Positions 15,107 to 15,373 of a stretch of DNA of 15,373 nt are shown here, piece by piece. The DNA comes from DATJYV01 sp035499415 (GTDB taxonomy: Bacteria; Bacteroidota; Ignavibacteria; UBA10030): assembly GCA_035499415.1 (NCBI GenBank), contig DATJYV010000054.1, forward strand, positions 1-15,373, in the 5' to 3' direction. The translations under genes and the position numbers were made by a program. Below the pieces are notes generated by a model, which had not been told where the DNA came from, searched no databases, and saw nothing but the letters and a program-made list of their open reading frames with translations. Numbering within the stretch: the first letter of the stretch is position 1; each line of letters begins with the position of its first letter.

Positions 15107-15234
15107 GAATGTCGCGTCGGGCGAGTTCATCTCCGAGTACATCATATTGCTGTGTTTCCTCGTTAGAGGAGTATCAAATCCCCACCCTCCTTCTCTGCAA
15201 CGCAGAGAAGGGGGAGATTTCATAGGGGGTTCAG
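15107..15234. other. Gap between repeat copy B and the lpd stop
   Basis: No gene is seen in these 128 bases. They contain palindrome copy C (15186-15214) and a small inverted repeat, TCCTC at 15157-15161 and GAGGA at 15166-15170. The rest shows no recognisable signal. If the DUF559 gene has its own promoter it should lie here or in copy B. Confidence 0.4.
15186..15214. repeat. Palindromic repeat, copy C (next to the lpd 3' end)
   Basis: This 29-base palindrome has arms CCTCCTTCTCTGC (15186-15198) and GCAGAGAAGGGGG (15202-15214) around the loop AAC, with one mismatch relative to copies A and B. The surrounding bases differ from A and B apart from a nearby CCCCACC, so only the hairpin core is shared. 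It lies 20 bases past the lpd stop and could act as a 3' end hairpin, although no T run follows on the minus strand. Confidence 0.85.
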
Positions 15235-15373
15235 TCAGATATTAATCGCTGCTCCAAACGCCTCTCCCGCGGCTTCCATGATTCCCTCCGAAAGCGTCGG
15301 GTGCGCGTGCATGGTGTTGAAAATCTCCTCCCACGTCGTTTCGAGCGCTTTCGCCATTCCCAATTCTGCGATC
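15235..15373 (-). CDS. lpdA: Dihydrolipoyl dehydrogenase (E3), C-terminal 45 residues
   Basis: The minus-strand frame enters from the right edge and stops at TGA 15237-15235. It reads IAELGMAKALETTWEEI, then FNTMHAHPTLSEGIMEAAGEAFG and AAINI. The HAHPTLSE motif is the C-terminal signature of dihydrolipoyl dehydrogenase, supplying the catalytic His-Glu pair that reoxidises the dihydrolipoyl arm of E2. Only the dimerisation-domain end is visible, so the FAD and disulfide motifs cannot be checked. Gene order makes this the E3 for the E1 and E2 encoded downstream. A different member of the same flavoprotein family is unlikely given the motif. Confidence 0.85.
   Translation of the reverse strand, partial: IAELGMAKALETTWEEIFNTMHAHPTLSEGIMEAAGEAFGAAINI

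Noticed and set aside
14612..15214. CRISPR array suggested by three similar palindromic repeats
   Set aside because: The spacing is irregular (about 440 and 120 bp), a gene fills one interval, and no cas gene is present.

Overview
All recognisable genes in this GC-rich window lie on the minus strand, so transcription runs from right to left. Read that way the order is: the end of lpd (E3), a small DUF559 nuclease gene framed by palindromic repeats, lipB, a fused alpha-beta 2-oxoacid dehydrogenase E1, E2, lipA, thrA (aspartokinase-homoserine dehydrogenase), thrB, thrC, an esterase-like alpha/beta hydrolase, an ATP-grasp ligase, a GCS2-family carboxylate-amine ligase, an M29-type aminopeptidase, and the start of an unrecognised protein that runs off the left edge. 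No tRNA, rRNA, CRISPR array or insertion-sequence transposase was seen.

The organism is probably an uncultured or little-studied member of the Bacteroidota/Ignavibacteria (FCB) lineage. The reasons are the fused E1 alpha-beta chain, the bifunctional ThrA, the scarcity of clear Shine-Dalgarno sites, and the dispersed palindromic repeats of types often seen in such genomes. This is inference from gene content; no marker gene settles it.

Region 1 (9612-15373) is a lipoate module. LipB and LipA make the lipoyl group on the E2 lipoyl domain, and E1, E2 and E3 are the enzymes that use it. The genes are packed tightly: E1 and E2 are 9 bases apart, and E2 and lipA share one base. Between lpd and lipB this compact unit is interrupted by a repeat-nuclease-repeat block of about 500 bp.

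Region 2 (4769-9551) is a complete branch from aspartate to threonine: thrA, thrB and thrC, with thrB and thrC sharing a 4-base GTGA overlap.

Region 3 (1-4610) is the least understood. An esterase and an ATP-grasp ligase are translationally coupled through an ATGA overlap. They are followed by a GCS2-type ligase, an aminopeptidase and an unknown protein. Two ligases of amide-forming families next to hydrolases suggest a pathway that builds and trims a small amino-acid conjugate or peptide. Its gaps contain two different dispersed inverted-repeat elements (1493-1608 and 2788-2888) and a hairpin-rich stretch (352-418).

The two strongest leads are the DUF559 unit, whose start codon lies inside one of its flanking repeats and whose second repeat supplies a mini-ORF overlapping the lipB start, and the esterase/ATP-grasp/GCS2/M29 cassette.
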